64,000 nt of DNA, from NCBI GenBank assembly GCA_030062745.1, contig CP099842.1:29984901-30048900 (forward strand). Reading direction: 5' to 3'. This DNA comes from Capitulum mitella (taxonomy: Eukaryota; Arthropoda; Thecostraca; Pollicipedomorpha; Pollicipedidae). Position numbers and translations under genes: made by a program. The notes under the pieces are model-generated. The model had not been told where the DNA came from and did no database searches. It was given only the letters and a program-made list of their open reading frames with translations. Of the stretch, positions 1-12,152 are shown one piece after another; within the stretch, counting starts at the first letter, position 1, and each line of letters opens with the position of its first letter.

Positions 1-47
1 ACGTTCATCAAGACCCACTGTCTAGTTTACCACACTCGGGCCAACGT

Positions 48-48
<1 letters not shown>

Positions 49-93
<45 letters not shown>

Positions 94-151
94 GTCTTGA
101 TTATTGTACTTTATTATACATAATGATTACTATCATATATATATATATATA
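49..151. repeat. (TA)n microsatellites
   Basis: An uninterrupted TA dinucleotide run of about 40 bases is followed by a second short TA run near 137-151. Nothing else is recognised in the first 298 bases. Confidence 0.9.
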
Positions 152-298
152 ATACACCCATTATGGTTTCGTCGTGCATCGCACTACGGGAAATCTTTTA
201 CTCATTGATCTAGTCTCTCAGATCATGTCCGGACTCCACATCAGCCAAATTCTGTGCATTTCGGGTTCGTGATGGAGCTCGGAATTACTATTTGAACT

Positions 299-561
299 CA
301 GGCACGTAACCAGGATTTTCCTCAGGAGGGGGCGAATGTGAAGTTTTGTCATACGCCACTGGCATATGACGAAATGTATGGGAAAACGCTGCAATTTTAT
401 GTAATTTACCTCATATTTTACGCACAGGAAAACATATATGTTTACTTTTGCAACATACGTATGATCACTGTTTCGTTCTTCTGCAGATCGGTACATATCT
501 AGTGTAGACGGCTTGGTTCAGGGGGGCCATGGCCCCCATCCCCCCCTTGGCTACGTCCCTG
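299..561. mobile_element. hAT-type MITE, family H1 copy a
   Basis: The ends are imperfect inverted repeats: CAGGCACGTAACCAGG at the left, and the right end read in reverse is CAGGGACGTAGCCAAGG. The flanking octamers tttgaact (291-298) and tctgacct (562-569) match at 6 of 8 positions, as expected for an aged hAT 8-bp duplication. The same internal sequence recurs in opposite orientation at 36220-36477. The element is non-coding and about 263 bp long. Confidence 0.6.
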
Positions 562-1833
562 TCTGACCTGCCATATCTTCTTCCAAACTGATGAAAATCC
601 ATTCCGCTGTCGGATGTTGAAAACGGTCAAAGATACCAGAGGACTCTTTTGATATGTGTGAATGTACTGTGTACATGCCAAGTGACGTGTGTGAGGTATG
701 CCGTACCGTGTGAAATTGCGGCAAATCGCCGTTCGCGGTCCGCAGTAAGGAGTTCTTTGAGAAGCCTCCGGAGCCGTCATTTTAAATTCTGCGTGTATGA
801 GATCCACGTTTGTCGGTGTTTCATCGTCTTTCTGCCCGCTACGCGTACTTCAAACCCTTTTTAAGCTGGGGTGCGGTTGTTGTGTTCCGATTACATGACG
901 GTTGCTCAGTGAAAATAATGTTCGGCTCATGCATATACTATCTGATTAATCCTAAGATGCACCTACGCACAGCGTCCCTTGATTGTTAAGTTAACGAAGT
1001 AAATCGGCGCGAATTCATGCGTTCCAAAATGCCTACGATTTTTTCACAGCAGTTTTTCGTGGTCGAACGGCCTAAAGTTGAACTAATCGTGAGTAAACGT
1101 TTATCTAAACTAAGGACGAAGGAATGGGACAATATACCCGTGTAAACGACGGTAAACTTTAGAGTGTTTAATCTGAATAAGCATGTTTGAAATCAGCCTT
1201 TCAGTCGTTGGTTGCGATAGATTAAGAATGCGAGAGACCATCATGCCCATTCCGCATTTGACTAACCACACTGATGACGTGGAAGAATGGCTCTAATTAT
1301 TATACCCTGCTGAGCGAGAAATACCAGTTGATGTCATTGTCACCTACGGATGCATTGCTAGTTTCATAGACATTGGAGGAAACATGGATTTCCGGAGGTG
1401 ACTGCTACTTGGGATTTTTGGACCTATGGTATGAAAACTGTTCATTTTCGCCATCTGCGCGTGGAATGGGAAGGGAAACATGTCCGTAAAACTGGCGGTC
1501 ACTCCGGCGGCTATACAACTGCGAGAAAAAACCGCAGTTCGGTAATGGACGTCAAGCTGTGTCTGTTGGTTCTTGAAGAGCAGCGATAGACGCAGCAGAA
1601 CGGGAAATACTTGTTGCAGCCGTGGTCGCTGAAACGGCCACTGGAACAATCGCGGAAGCTGTCGCTAACTTCTCGGATATGCGGGGGGGGGGGCTGCTTC
1701 GAACCTCCTGAACCGCGACAGGTTGTGCGTTTGCAAGAATACCCAACGCTGCGCCAGGGAGCAACTACTGGTCGAACGTTTCCCGAGTTGCGAGGGCAGG
1801 AGCAGCAGTGGAGCCGTTCCTTTCCACACAACG
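562..1833. other. no gene recognised
   Basis: Mixed-composition DNA. Short open frames at 1340-1830 overlap on both strands, run across homopolymer C and G tracts, and show no motif or splice structure. I see nothing supportable here. Confidence 0.5.
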
Positions 1834-2774
1834 GTAACCCGCCCCCCTGGGGGTTTGACCCCCCCCCCTGAGATTTTTGCAGCATTGCGAGAGAACAAGC
1901 GAACGCTGCGCCACGAAGTGCGCCTTTTGCTTGATCATTTTTACACCTTGCGCCAAAGTTTTGATCTCAGGCCAAGTCGGGTGTCTGACCTGGGTCAGGT
2001 CAAGTGGACCTATGTACAAAAAAGTTTAGCGTCCTGTGTCTTTTTTTCGGAAAACGTGGTATCACAATAAAACTTTCAGAGATAGCAGATCTTGATAGGT
2101 GCAACAAATCTGCCGCCTCAGATTTCATGGAATTTTCAGTGTCACTGACCTAATATCAACCGCATTTTTAAAACATAGTGTTGTTTTGTCAGAATTTGGC
2201 GGAATTTCTTATAATATTTTTAGTTATATTTGTTTAATTTCTTATAATATTGGCTATATATTATTAATATACAAGTTCTTATATATTAGTTATATTTCTA
2301 GAATTTCTTATAATATCTACTAGGTCGATGCAGACATCCATTTACCACCAATGGACAAAGTTTCAATGGCCTCCAGTCATTGGCCTGAGGTCAGGTCACG
2401 AATAACTGTTGTGACCCAAAAAGCATCGACGTCGAAATCGGCGATGAATTCCTCAGAACGGTTTTAAAATGGCAGAACTGACTCGCACTGTTGCAAGTAG
2501 TGCCAAAAAGTTCAAACCATTTTAAAAAATTGTATATTTTGGAAATAAACAGATTCGCCCAAGTAGAGCTCCTCCAGCTGTGTAGATTGATAACTACTGA
2601 TATTTTCCAAAATTTAAGTATGAGAATTGTCATTAGAACCATTAGAGTAAAGAAATATCACATGGAAGGGGCTACGTCACAAAAATAAAAGAAACTCTAA
2701 AATTATTTTCCGTTAATTTTATACCGCGTTCGACTATGGCGCCCGCCGGCAGTCAGCGCAGAAATCGCCGTGTG

Positions 2775-4099
2775 TTGATACGTGTGCTGGAAGGGGGGTC
2801 TTTTTGTGCCCTCCGCCTGTTTTTCTTGAAAATCTCGAGAACGGATCGGAGCTGGTTGCTGCTATTTTATGGCAATTATGGCAGTTGAATAACTCGCCGA
2901 CTGACGCAGAAGACTCGAAAATCGTCCGGAATTTTTTTGAAGTTTGAAGCATCTGAAGTCAAACAAACAACGAAAATAACGGTTGTCGCTGACAAACGGG
3001 AACTTTCTGAAACGGCTAGCGTTCTACCTAAGATTACCGCTTGAACACAATCAGGCGACGTCATTCGGGCATAAGTGGTGGATGAACGAAGACCAAAGCC
3101 AGGGTCAATAAAGGCCAAGGCTATCAAAGTTCAAGGTCAACCAGCTTGTAACCTGATCCAGATATGCTTTGCAACATGTCGGTTTGTATGAAATATGCAT
3201 TCAAAGACCCTAATAAAAACATTGTGCGCACACTAATACACTTACATATACCAGGCTCAGTGAAGGTCAAGGTCAACAAAGGTCAAGGTCAAATATCTTG
3301 TGACCTGGTCCAGATTTGCTTTGCGACATGTCGATTTGTATGAAATATGTATTCAAAGACCCTAAAAAAAACACGTGCGCACGTTCATACGCTTATATAT
3401 ACCAGGGTCAATGCAGGTCAAGGTCCTCAAAGGTCAAGGATAACCATTTTGTTACCACGTCCAGATTTACCTTGCAATATGTCGATTGGTATGAAATACG
3501 CATTCAAAACCTTACTAAAAACACGTTTGGCACACTCACATTAGTACTCATATGCATATACGTATATACATATACGTACATGCATAAATTTAAACGCCGG
3601 GAGTTATCAGATGTACCGATGTTAGCTGACTTTACTGCAAATACGCCAAAAGATGCGTGTAACGCCCTCATTTACACTCAAGCTATCGCGTGTTGTTTGA
3701 AATCTAATCTGCAAAAGATGAAAAAGTGACGCCATAGGTCAATGACCTGACATGGCCTCGATCCGAAATCCGTAGTCAAGACGTCTGATGAATGGGGGTT
3801 GCCATATTCTACGTTTTAACGCTCAAACAAACACCCTTTTCTCGTTTCGTTCGAAAAGTTGCACTGAATGGTCTGTACGGACCAAGAAAGTGTTCAAAGT
3901 TGACCTTTTCAACCTCATTTAACTTTAAAGATACTGACCTAGGGTAATTAAAATTACACAATGTAAACCATTATATCCCCACCCTATCCGCAAAATTTCA
4001 TGGCTCTAGCTCTTTCCGTTTCCGAGATCGGATGGGGGAACTTTTGTCCTCCTTTCCAGTGCGCGTTAGCGCAAAATCCCCTTCCACTGCGTGGGTTAA
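2775..4099. mobile_element. TTAA-type element, family T3, nested in T2
   Basis: The insert that splits the T2 copy begins at a degenerate TTGA (2775) followed by a GCTGGAAGGGG end. It finishes at gggTTAA (4093-4099), whose reverse complement carries AGTGGAAGGGG. The matching inverted ends and the TTAA-like site mark it as a third TTAA-type family. It contains the ~151-bp tandem array and no convincing protein frame. Only one full copy is in the window, so its limits rest on the T2 alignment. Confidence 0.5.
3060..3560. repeat. ~151-bp tandem repeat rich in AGGTCA
   Basis: About three diverged units are visible. The landmark 'acctg(a/g)tccagat' recurs near 3151, 3303 and 3455, each followed by a cattcaaagaccctaa-like block and a short AT-rich stretch. 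Each unit contains two or three copies of the extended half-site TCAAGGTCA or close variants. Confidence 0.75.
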
Positions 4100-4455
4100 A
4101 TTCAACGTTTCGGCGATATGTTAAACAAGCCAGAAAAATTATGCGTGTACCGATACCTGCGGGCTTTTACCTGTTCATTGGTGCACTTACCTAGACTTTA
4201 TTAATCACAGCCCTTGAGATCCAGGTCGCTTCTCGGTTTCATGCAGTCGGCTGTGAAAAAAAACATGGACAGGGCGTAAATGGCTTACAGATTATCCCAA
4301 ACTAAAAATGAGACCAGTTTCGAGCTCTACTTGTTAAAAGGTTTCCAACGGTGTGCTTATTTTTTATCGTGCAACCAGCCGTTTGTGAGTTAGAGGGGAT
4401 GGTCCCCCACCCGTCGAGCGTGATCGGCGGTGACTGCCAGTCGGGCACGGGTTAA

Positions 4456-5356
4456 CGGCTGGTTAGATTTATAAACTTTCCGCTTCTGCTGCATATGATG
4501 GTGGGTGAAATAAAAACAAAAGTCGATTTTTAAGCCTAAGCTGGCCGCCCGGCAGCATGACGCGCAAAATGGACGAATGTGCCAATTTCTGTCGTTGGCC
4601 TGGAACACCATAACTGCACCGGGATACTGCTTAGAAACGGGCCCTTTCAGTCTGTAACTATGGCTGAAGCAAGCCGTCATCAAAGGCAGACTTTATGGTG
4701 CGAACTATCCGTTGAGTGGACCTGGCACATGAGTAAGTGTGCGGAGGCCCTGTATGATGGCCTGAAACCAGAAGCTACCATATTGTTGCTATGGTAGAAA
4801 CCAGAAGCTACCAGCTACTATATATGAAACCAGAAACTACCAGTTACCCTATTGCGATGTGTTAAAGAAACATTAACACATCGCAAATTGTTCGTCGACA
4901 CTAGCATATTCATCAGCGTCATGGGACTTTTGTGAACTCATCTGAGAAAGAAGTGGTCTAGGATCTGGTATGTCCCTTAAGTTATCGCTTGTTCCAGCTA
5001 TCGCTCTCACAGCCACAACAGCGGCGACTCAAGACTGGAACCACAATCCTATGTAAGTCATCTTCGGCACGCCAGTCTTCGAGTGAGCCGGTTGCAATCA
5101 GTCACCAAGTCCGTAGTCAGTGGGAAAAATGACGCCGGAGATTTTGATTCGAGGTCAAGGTCCAGCAATGACGTTTACCAGGTCGCAAATCGCATAAATG
5201 ATCTTCGGCAAATGTGCGTTCACATGAGCGGGCTGCGACGACTTGCAAAGTCTCTCTCTCTTGCATAACTTAAGTCAGAAAACAACGCCTGAGATTTCAA
5301 TCTGTCATGAAAGTCCTGCGGTAACGTGCACCGGGCAGGAGCCCTTGCTCAAGCTG
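4456..5356. other. no gene recognised
   Basis: No protein or RNA feature is supportable. A small imperfect direct repeat of 'gaaaccagaagctacca' occurs three times at about 4766-4850. Confidence 0.5.
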
Positions 5357-5590
5357 CAGGGATGTTGATTTGCATTCTTTTGTGAGGGCCCTGGCCTCCC
5401 AATGTTGATTTGTCCCTGTGCTAATTTGCCCCTCCCCCCAGATATTTTCTGCCGGTTTTAAAGGGAAATGAGCAATAATGACGAAAAGAAGGGCCGCAAT
5501 AGATGAGAGATAGGCAGAAACTAAAAAATAAAGCCTAATGTGATGTTTCTATCTTCCTATCTTTTTTTTTCTCTCTCTCATCTGCAAATG
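5357..5590 (-). mobile_element. fragment of hAT-type MITE, family H2 (microsatellite core)
   Basis: The sequence is the reverse complement of the right part of the H2 elements at 6644-7135 and 58571-59088. It shares a CAGGG...TTCTTTTG terminus, the CCAATGTTG block, a TTTTCTGCCGGTTTT block and the start of the pyrimidine-rich/ATC core. The other half is missing. Confidence 0.6.
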
Positions 5591-6195
5591 CGCTCGCAAG
5601 GGCTGCGAAAGTCGTGAACATTTCCGTTGGTCAAAGTAAAATGAGGTAAATCCGTTGAAAATCCCACCTTTGGGGAAGTTAAGTCGTCAGGCCCTCGAAC
5701 ATGAGCGACGCCACCTTGGGGTACGCGGGGTATCAGCACCCCACAGCTAGCTTCGTTTGATTATGGGGTGCTGCCCATACCCAATGACCCATCATAATCG
5801 TAACTCGTGAGGTGACTCAGCTCACGAGCTACGATAGCTTACAAGCTGCTCACCGGCCGTGGCACCCAGCGGTAAGGCAGGATTAATTAAAAGATGGGTG
5901 ATGAATTCCAAAATTTGCGAGAACATGTCGCAGAGAGCCAAGAGGTCATATTTGTACTGTTTTGTAAGGTAAAATGCGAAATTTTCTCTAAGGGGATTAC
6001 CATTTTTACCGCCATTTCGGCCACATTAGCGACAAGTTTATTATTGCAAAGACCGTAAATCGTAAAACGAAGTGGTCCAGATCCAGGGAGAGACCCAGTT
6101 GCAAGGGGGGGGGGGGTAGTGGTCTCGTTTCAAGAGCTCACCGTCTGAACTGCGGCCTGGAGTACCCTACAGCCAAAAATCCTTGGCGCCGCCCT
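5591..6195. other. no gene recognised; one short hairpin
   Basis: No coding or RNA gene is seen. A small perfect inverted repeat, CTCGTGAG...CTCACGAG, lies near 5805-5828, and a G homopolymer lies near 6104. Confidence 0.5.
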
Positions 6196-6369
6196 CAGGG
6201 GCGCAGCCAGGATTTTCTTAAGGAGGGAAGGACCGGAGCTCAGTGTGAACTGAAATCGTACGAAAACCACCTGTTGAGAGGACGATGTACAATGGTTTTC
6301 ACAAAAAAATGCGGGCCTAAGGGGGACCGGCCCCCTGAGCCCCTTTTGGCTGCGCCGGTGCGGCCCCTG
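6196..6369. mobile_element. short MITE, family H3
   Basis: A ~170-bp segment starts CAGGGGCGCAGCCAGGATTTTC and ends with the inverted-like TTTTGGCTGCGCCGGTG. The interior ('gtgaactgaaatcgtacgaaaaccacc' type sequence) is repeated in reverse at 33417-33576. I found no clear target duplication, so the right boundary is uncertain by about 10 bp. Confidence 0.5.
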
Positions 6370-6643
6370 CCCTCGAGGCTCGGACCCCTTACATAAAACT
6401 GTAAAGGGTAATTAGGCTATGGTGCCGTGAGAGGCTCCGTCCAGCCCGGACCGCCGGCGCAGGTATCGGAGCGCCATCTCGGAGCGCCGCCGCTAAGGGG
6501 GCAGTGTGAGCCGCGGCCTACGCGGCCGCCAGGAGGCGGCAAGAGCTGTGCCCTGGCGTTGCGGCCACCAGGCGGTGTCCGCGTTTGTAACCCGTCCATC
6601 GGGACAGTTCGCACCGTGGCTTCCTTGGAGTAGGTCCTTCAGG

Positions 6644-7135
6644 CAGGGGCGTAAGTTTCTGTCTGGGTGGGCCAAGGCGAGGGCCCGACAGCCTAACCTC
6701 CGCCTAAATATGGGTTTCTTAACGGATTTAGCCCACTTTGTTTTGATCAATCAAAATTTGTTGGTGTTTTGTTTCTATTTTTTAAATAAAAATTCCATGT
6801 AGCCCCATGAATATAGGGGCTATTATATGTGTATTTTATGTGTATATATATAATTATATAGAAAACATTTATAATGGAGAATATATACAAAATATATAAA
6901 ATATATATATACAAATAGATACATAGTAGACAGATAGGTAGATACATCACTTGATGCTTTATTGTATACTATCTACCTATCTCTTATTTATTGCAGCCGT
7001 TTTTTCATTATTTTTGCCCATTCCCCTTCAAAACCGGCAGAAAATGTTGGAGGGACACAAACCAACATTGGAGGGACCCAAATCAACATTGGGAGGGCCG
7101 GGGCCCTCTCAAAAGAACACATATCGACACCCCTG
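6644..7135 (+). mobile_element. hAT-type MITE, family H2, with AT/GATA microsatellite core
   Basis: The ends are CAGGGGCG at the left and, read in reverse, CAGGGGTGTCGA at the right. Internal blocks (a GGGTTTCTTAACGGATT region, an AT-rich core, CCGGCAGAAAATGTTGGAG) match the better preserved copy at 58571-59088. The target duplication is not preserved; the right end abuts the 52-bp array. Confidence 0.65.
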
Positions 7136-7149
7136 TTCGATACATTTGC

Positions 7150-7980
7150 CAAAATTGTAAAGCTGGCAGCCGACTAGAGACATTCGACACATTTGATACA
7201 TTTACCGTATATTGCTTGAAGTCGATTTGAGACATTCGACAGGCGACACATTTCATACATTCAGCGTGCGAATGTATGGAATGTGCTAAATCTCTCAAAT
7301 CAGCTGCAATTTGCACGCGCCGGATGTATAGAATGGCTCGAATGCCTCAGATCAGCTGCAAGCTATAAAAAGCAAATCCGTCAAATGTGTCGAATGTCTT
7401 GAACCGACCGCAGACTACATGTTATGAATGTGTCGAATTTGTCGAATATCTGGAATCGGCTGCCAACTTAACAGTTTTGGCCAACGTATCGATCGCCTCC
7501 AATGTCTCGAATCGCCTTGGACCTGAACACGGTGAATGTATGGAATGCGTCGAATGTCTAAAGTCAGCCGCAAACAAAACACGGCGCATGTATCGAATGA
7601 GTCGAATGTCTTTAATCGGCTGCAAGTTATACACGCAGAATGCGTCGAATGTGTCGAATGTCTCGAATCGACTGCAGATTAGTCGCGGTAAATGTATCGA
7701 ATGTGTCGAATGTCTCGAATCGACTGCAGATTAGTCGCGGTGAATGTATCGAATGTGTCGAATGTCTCGAATCAGCTGCGAACTACGTACGGTTTACAAT
7801 GTGCCGAATGTCTCGAACCTGCTTCAGACTATTCATAGCGAACGTATCGAATGAGACGAATGCCTTGAATTGGCTGCAGATTACACACGCTGAATGTACG
7901 GAATTCGTCAAATGTCTCCAATCGGCTGTCAGCTTGACAAATTTGGTGAATGTGTCGAGTGTGTCGAATGTCTCATCGAT
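7150..7980 (+). repeat. ~52-bp minisatellite
   Basis: About 15 diverged units of 50-60 bp are built from a 9-bp subrepeat (CGAATGTNT) followed by AATCGGCTGCAGATT-like sequence. Two neighbouring units (about 7680-7782) are almost identical, which suggests recent local duplication. The resulting 115- and 220-codon open frames, with peptides such as ECIECVECLES, are a by-product of the repeat. Confidence 0.85.
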
Positions 7981-8061
7981 TGCCCGGCAGTATCAAAAAA
8001 TCAGTTTATTCATTTCGATTGGAATGCATTCTCACCGAAACCGGAAAGTGGAAAATGCACA

Positions 8062-8237
8062 TTTAACCTGGGATGACTTAGCGTCAAGTCAGTGGTGCTC
8101 TGTATTGAACTCTCAGGTCATGCTTGTATGCAGTGTAAAATCACATTCATTATGCGTTGATTCGTTTCAGAGATATCTAATAAATGTGCCAGGGAAGGGA
8201 AACTTTAAACGCCTCCTTCCCAGTCAGTGGTGGGTTA
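8062..8237. mobile_element. possible short TTAA-type MITE
   Basis: A ~176-bp interval is bounded by TTAACC (8065) and GGTGGGTTAA (8228-8237). The right end read in reverse (TTAACCCACCACTGACTGGGAAGG) resembles the T3 right end. No second copy was found, so this is tentative. Confidence 0.25.
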
Positions 8238-9100
8238 AATCCCGCTTCAATGATGTCAAAATAACTTTGGCCCTGCGCAGTGCCCTGCGTATAGATGTTT
8301 GACTAATTGTAAACTCACGGACCCGAAACATGTTGACCATGTGCACCTCACCATGCGCGGTGGCTTCTCTCCGAAAATTAGGTGCAGTCGTGTAATTCTC
8401 TTAAGGCCGAAATTTTCTGGAGAAAATTACGAGCACTAGGGAGGGGAGGTGTTTTACCCCTCCCATCTTTTCTTGATCTCTTCGATCGATTCTAACGCAG
8501 TCTGGTGGAAGAAGTCTACATGGTGATCTTACAAGTGCCAGAAACTGAATGGTCTAGGTGAAACTTATCGAGGCCAGACGAGGGATGGCGTTGAATTATT
8601 CGCACCCGTATTCTTTTTTTCAGATCTTCTAAGTCAATTGCAGCCGAATTTCGTGGAACATTAGTCCGTACAAAGAACTTAAATGCCGCAAAGCGAGGTT
8701 CACCTAAGTCAGGTAAGTCGAGGTCAACCCAGTTCAATACCTAAAAATGATACACAAAGTCAAAATGTAACATAAAACAATTTGGTGGGATATAAGTAAT
8801 TAGGATACCGTAATGCCCGTCATGTTAGCAACGCATTCGTGCAGGGAAGGTTACCCAATTCGCGCCACCTATTCGAAAAACGGACCCTGTGACTATGATA
8901 TGGAAAAACTGTCATATTTCTCCCTCCCATATCTTCTGTGGTCTTTTAAAAATCAGCATATTTGGCGTTTTAGTACTTCAGTCTTTGCCTACATAAAACA
9001 ATCCTGCTTTTCCTAAGCGTAAAAGTAAGGTCACCGAAATCATAAGAGTATTAGGGTTTGAGAAGGATGCACTCTCCCCCTCCCCCCTCTAGGGTCAGTT
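8238..9100. other. no gene recognised
   Basis: Unique-looking intergenic or intronic DNA with scattered AGGTCA-type words and no supportable gene. Confidence 0.5.
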
Positions 9101-10313
9101 TTAACCCTATTCCCGGCAGGGGGGCTAAATCCGCCCCTCTCGGGTTTTTTGCTTGCCAGTTCCAGGCTTTTTAACGCAGATTCATGAAACTTGGTGACTT
9201 TTCCTAGCTATTCTTTCTACGTCCCGTGAAAAATTTTGAAATTCTATTTTCCTCAGGGGCGGAGCCAGGCAACGTTTTTGGGAGGCACCTTAGGCGATTT
9301 TTGGCCATGTTGAGGGTAAAAGGAAAATGTTTGTCAAAAACAGTGTTTTTAAGATAGAACTTAAAACTTTATATGCATGTATAGGCAAACAGTTGGGCAA
9401 TGTGCAGATGTAATTTTGTTTATCTGAGGTCAGTTTACAAGGTCGGGTCAAGGTCAAAATTCAAAATTTGGTTTTATTGCAATAATTTTGGTGCTGCTTT
9501 TCAAATGCCAAACCCAGAATATATATGACGTAGAAAGATGCCCTCTACTTGTGTATTAAGTTTCAGGTTGATAGCAGGTCGGGTCACGGAGCTATGACCT
9601 AAAATGTCAGTGCGCTTACCCTAAATCGCAATAGCCATAAAATGAAATTTTTGATATAAAGTGAATTACAAATGATTGAAAACGTTTACAGATAATATTA
9701 AATGCACACGAGATCATTCCAAGTGACTCCAAGGTCACTGGAGGTCATTTAAGGTCAAAAGTCACAAGTTGATCTGAAGAACGCTGACCATGATAGTTCC
9801 CCCTTTTTCATGTCCCTGGCACCGCCTATGCTAACGTTATACAAACATTGTAATGCGATTTGTATTTCTTTAGCATAACACGACTAGCAGAAGCCAAAAA
9901 AGTGTTTTTACCTTCTTTGTTCATTCAGTTGTTAGAAAACTAATCCTCCTATTTTTGAAACCCTATAAACGCCAATGAATTTTCTCAAAATTTCGGATGT
10001 GTGTACCAATGGCAAAAGCGTTATCTATAATCTCTCGATTCATGCCAGTTTCGTCGAAATCGGCCCAAAAACAACGGAGTTATAAAAAGTCCAAAAATAC
10101 CCCTAATTTTGATATTTTTGTCCCCCTGTATCCACACCGTTCAAAATTTTGAGAATTTCTTTTTATAAAAATATAGTTGACGTCATGGCAAATCGATTGC
10201 CGTTTGTTGCGATGAAATCGGATTTGTAGTTCTCGAGATCTCAGGGGGGGGGGCCGAATCCGCCCCCTGCCGGGAATCGACCTTACCGTCTAGCCCTCCC
10301 GGAATAGGGTTAA
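9101..10313 (+). mobile_element. TTAA-type (piggyBac-like) element, family T1 copy A
   Basis: A 1213-bp element with TTAA at both edges. The left end is TTAACCCTATTCCCGG; the right end is the inverted CCGGAATAGGGTTAA. Just inside lie a CCGGCAGG motif and the G-tract/C-tract GGGCTAAATCCGCCCC. There is no transposase frame. It is similar over its full length to copies at 20639-21855 and 40559-41772, and in reverse to 33687-34861 and 36478-37818. TTAA target sites and CCC...GGG termini are the hallmarks of piggyBac-superfamily MITEs. Confidence 0.8.
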
Positions 10314-11859
10314 TATGTCAGCCATAGAGCAAGGAGTAAATTTCTGCGGTGGCAGCTACATTGGGGAGCGTGAAGTGTGAAAGGATAGTGCCTAAGGATT
10401 ATTTCAACCTTTAAGAGCATTTCTGATCAAGGACGCGAGGAGCGGTTGGGGCAACTCTTCTAACTCTTTTTGAAATTTAACATTTATCCTGTGGGCGTTG
10501 ACTGGAAAGAAGTGACCCAAAATAAGCATTTGCCCTCCCCCCATCTGTGAAGGAGTTCTCGCGTCCCTGTTTCTCGTGGATATGTCCGTAAAGTTAACGA
10601 CGACTTCTGCGGCGACATCCGCTCTAACAGTGAACGTCAAACACACTCAACGAGCAGATATCAAACAATACTCAAACGAAAGTTCTTGTGAAGAGCAAAT
10701 GTTGCGTGGGGGGTCACTTTTCACTTCCAGTCACCGATTAAACATGACCTCAGGTCAAAATCCGAGGTGCCCTTTTGAGCCTTCATCACGACTTTTGAGA
10801 AGCATGTGATCCATCCGTCTGAAAGCCAGGGCGCCAAACAAACATTACGCAAGCGTTTTCGGCAAACGCCAGTCGTAGTCTGACATTGACCTCAGGTCTA
10901 TACCCTGTGTCGGCCGAAAACCGATGCGAGATTTTTCTTTGACGTCCTCGCTTTCATTTAAACGGGCCATGGCTTTTCCAAAAATCTGTGATTAGGGCAA
11001 AAAACGGCACGCCAGATTTTGACTTGAGGTCACGTTCAAACGGTGATCCGCAGCGGAATGCGGCCCCACCAAACGCTTGCTCTTGACAAAAGCTCTTGTT
11101 CGAGTGGCGGAGTTGCGATTCGAGATGTGATGGTGTCGTGGTGCGATGCCGGGCTGTCACCTGAAGGAGTCTGGCCCGAAACCGAGGAAGTTGTCGTATA
11201 TGCCCCCCCCCCCTTTTGAAGCTCACGCATGAAAAACGATGGCTGGGTGTACGCAAAGTGCGACGTCGCTCAAGGCAGGGCCAGTACTGGGCGACTGGGT
11301 GAAGCCCGTCGCGAGGCTGTCGACCACCAGTGGTCCGACCGCCACTCGCCTGTGTTGGCTTTTGTAACGTTTTTCGGTACGGCTCCACACAAGCACCTAG
11401 TTTTTCTGATTTAGCTTTCTTGCACGTGCGCAGGGACGTGACCTTTGGCACCTCCGATTGCGTACGTCTAGCCCAGAACAACTCGGGTCACGGTCGCGTC
11501 GGAGGTAGGGACAGGCTCGGGGGCGTCGCTGTCTTGCGGACTGGCGGACAGGTTGTTTGCCTGAGACACGGACATCTTTTGAACTTGCACCCTTACCTTG
11601 CCGCTAGTTTGTATGTCTTTGTATCAGCCAAGCAACCGAGGCAAGAAGCATTTCCAACCGGCATTGAAATAGCTGGTTTTGCTGAACAACAGCCTGCGAT
11701 TTTCCATCCAATTGCCGGTGAATCGTCAACCTTGCTGCCAGTTCTTATCGTTTTGTATTAGTTTAAACAGCTGAGATGCAAAAGGCGGCATCTTTTTGCA
11801 TTACTTTTCGAACCATTATTGAAACAGCTAGTTTTCCCGAACCACATTTCATAATTTCC
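10314..11859. other. no gene recognised
   Basis: Overlapping open frames occur on both strands (up to 175 codons on the minus strand at 10954-11481), with no motif, signal peptide or convincing splice sites. AGGTCA-type words are frequent. I do not call a gene. Confidence 0.45.
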
Positions 11860-12131
11860 CACTGGCGGAAGCAGGGAGGCCATCGGGGTCATGGCCCCCT
11901 TTCGATGGAAAAGGGGCCATCATGTGTTCTGGCTCTCCTTTTCGAATGGAAACGTGGTTTTTGTTTCCGAAACACAGAACGCATGTTATTTTTAAAAATG
12001 GTGAAACCAAGTGCCAGAAATGCGAAAGAAATCAGCATTTGGGGTTAGATTAGACAACACGGAGGATTTGGATTTTTGTTTGCTGAGATTCGCCCCTCCC
12101 CCTTCAAGTACATCGCCTGGATCCGCCCTTG
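11860..12131. mobile_element. hAT-type MITE, family H4
   Basis: The left end is CACTGGCGGAAGCAGG; the right end in reverse is CAAGGGCGGATCCAGG. The flanking octamers taatttcc (11852-11859) and taattttc (12132-12139) match at 7 of 8 positions. It is 272 bp and non-coding. It inserted immediately upstream of the polypyrimidine tract and AG at 12140-12152, so the interval would be intronic if that acceptor is real. Confidence 0.6.
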
Positions 12132-12152
12132 TAATTTTCCATCTCCTTTCAG

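Larger units (their letters stand above)
1834..4455 (+). mobile_element. TTAA-type element, family T2, interrupted by a nested element
   Basis: The left half (1834-2778) and right half (4100-4455) are similar to consecutive parts of the T2 copy at 56838-58065. The left half stops and the right half resumes at a TTAA-like site in the element (consensus around gtctTTAActcagcg). Removing the 1.3-kb insert gives about 1.30 kb, close to the 1.23 kb of the other copy. The right end is cgggTTAA at 4449-4455; the left end is a degenerate gTAACCCG. It has no transposase frame, so it is a non-autonomous, piggyBac-type TTAA element. Confidence 0.65.

Noticed and set aside
7387..8302. Open frames of 115 and 220 codons on the plus strand
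   Set aside because: They consist of the 52-bp repeat and run out of it into unrelated sequence; there is no start context, splice signal or domain.
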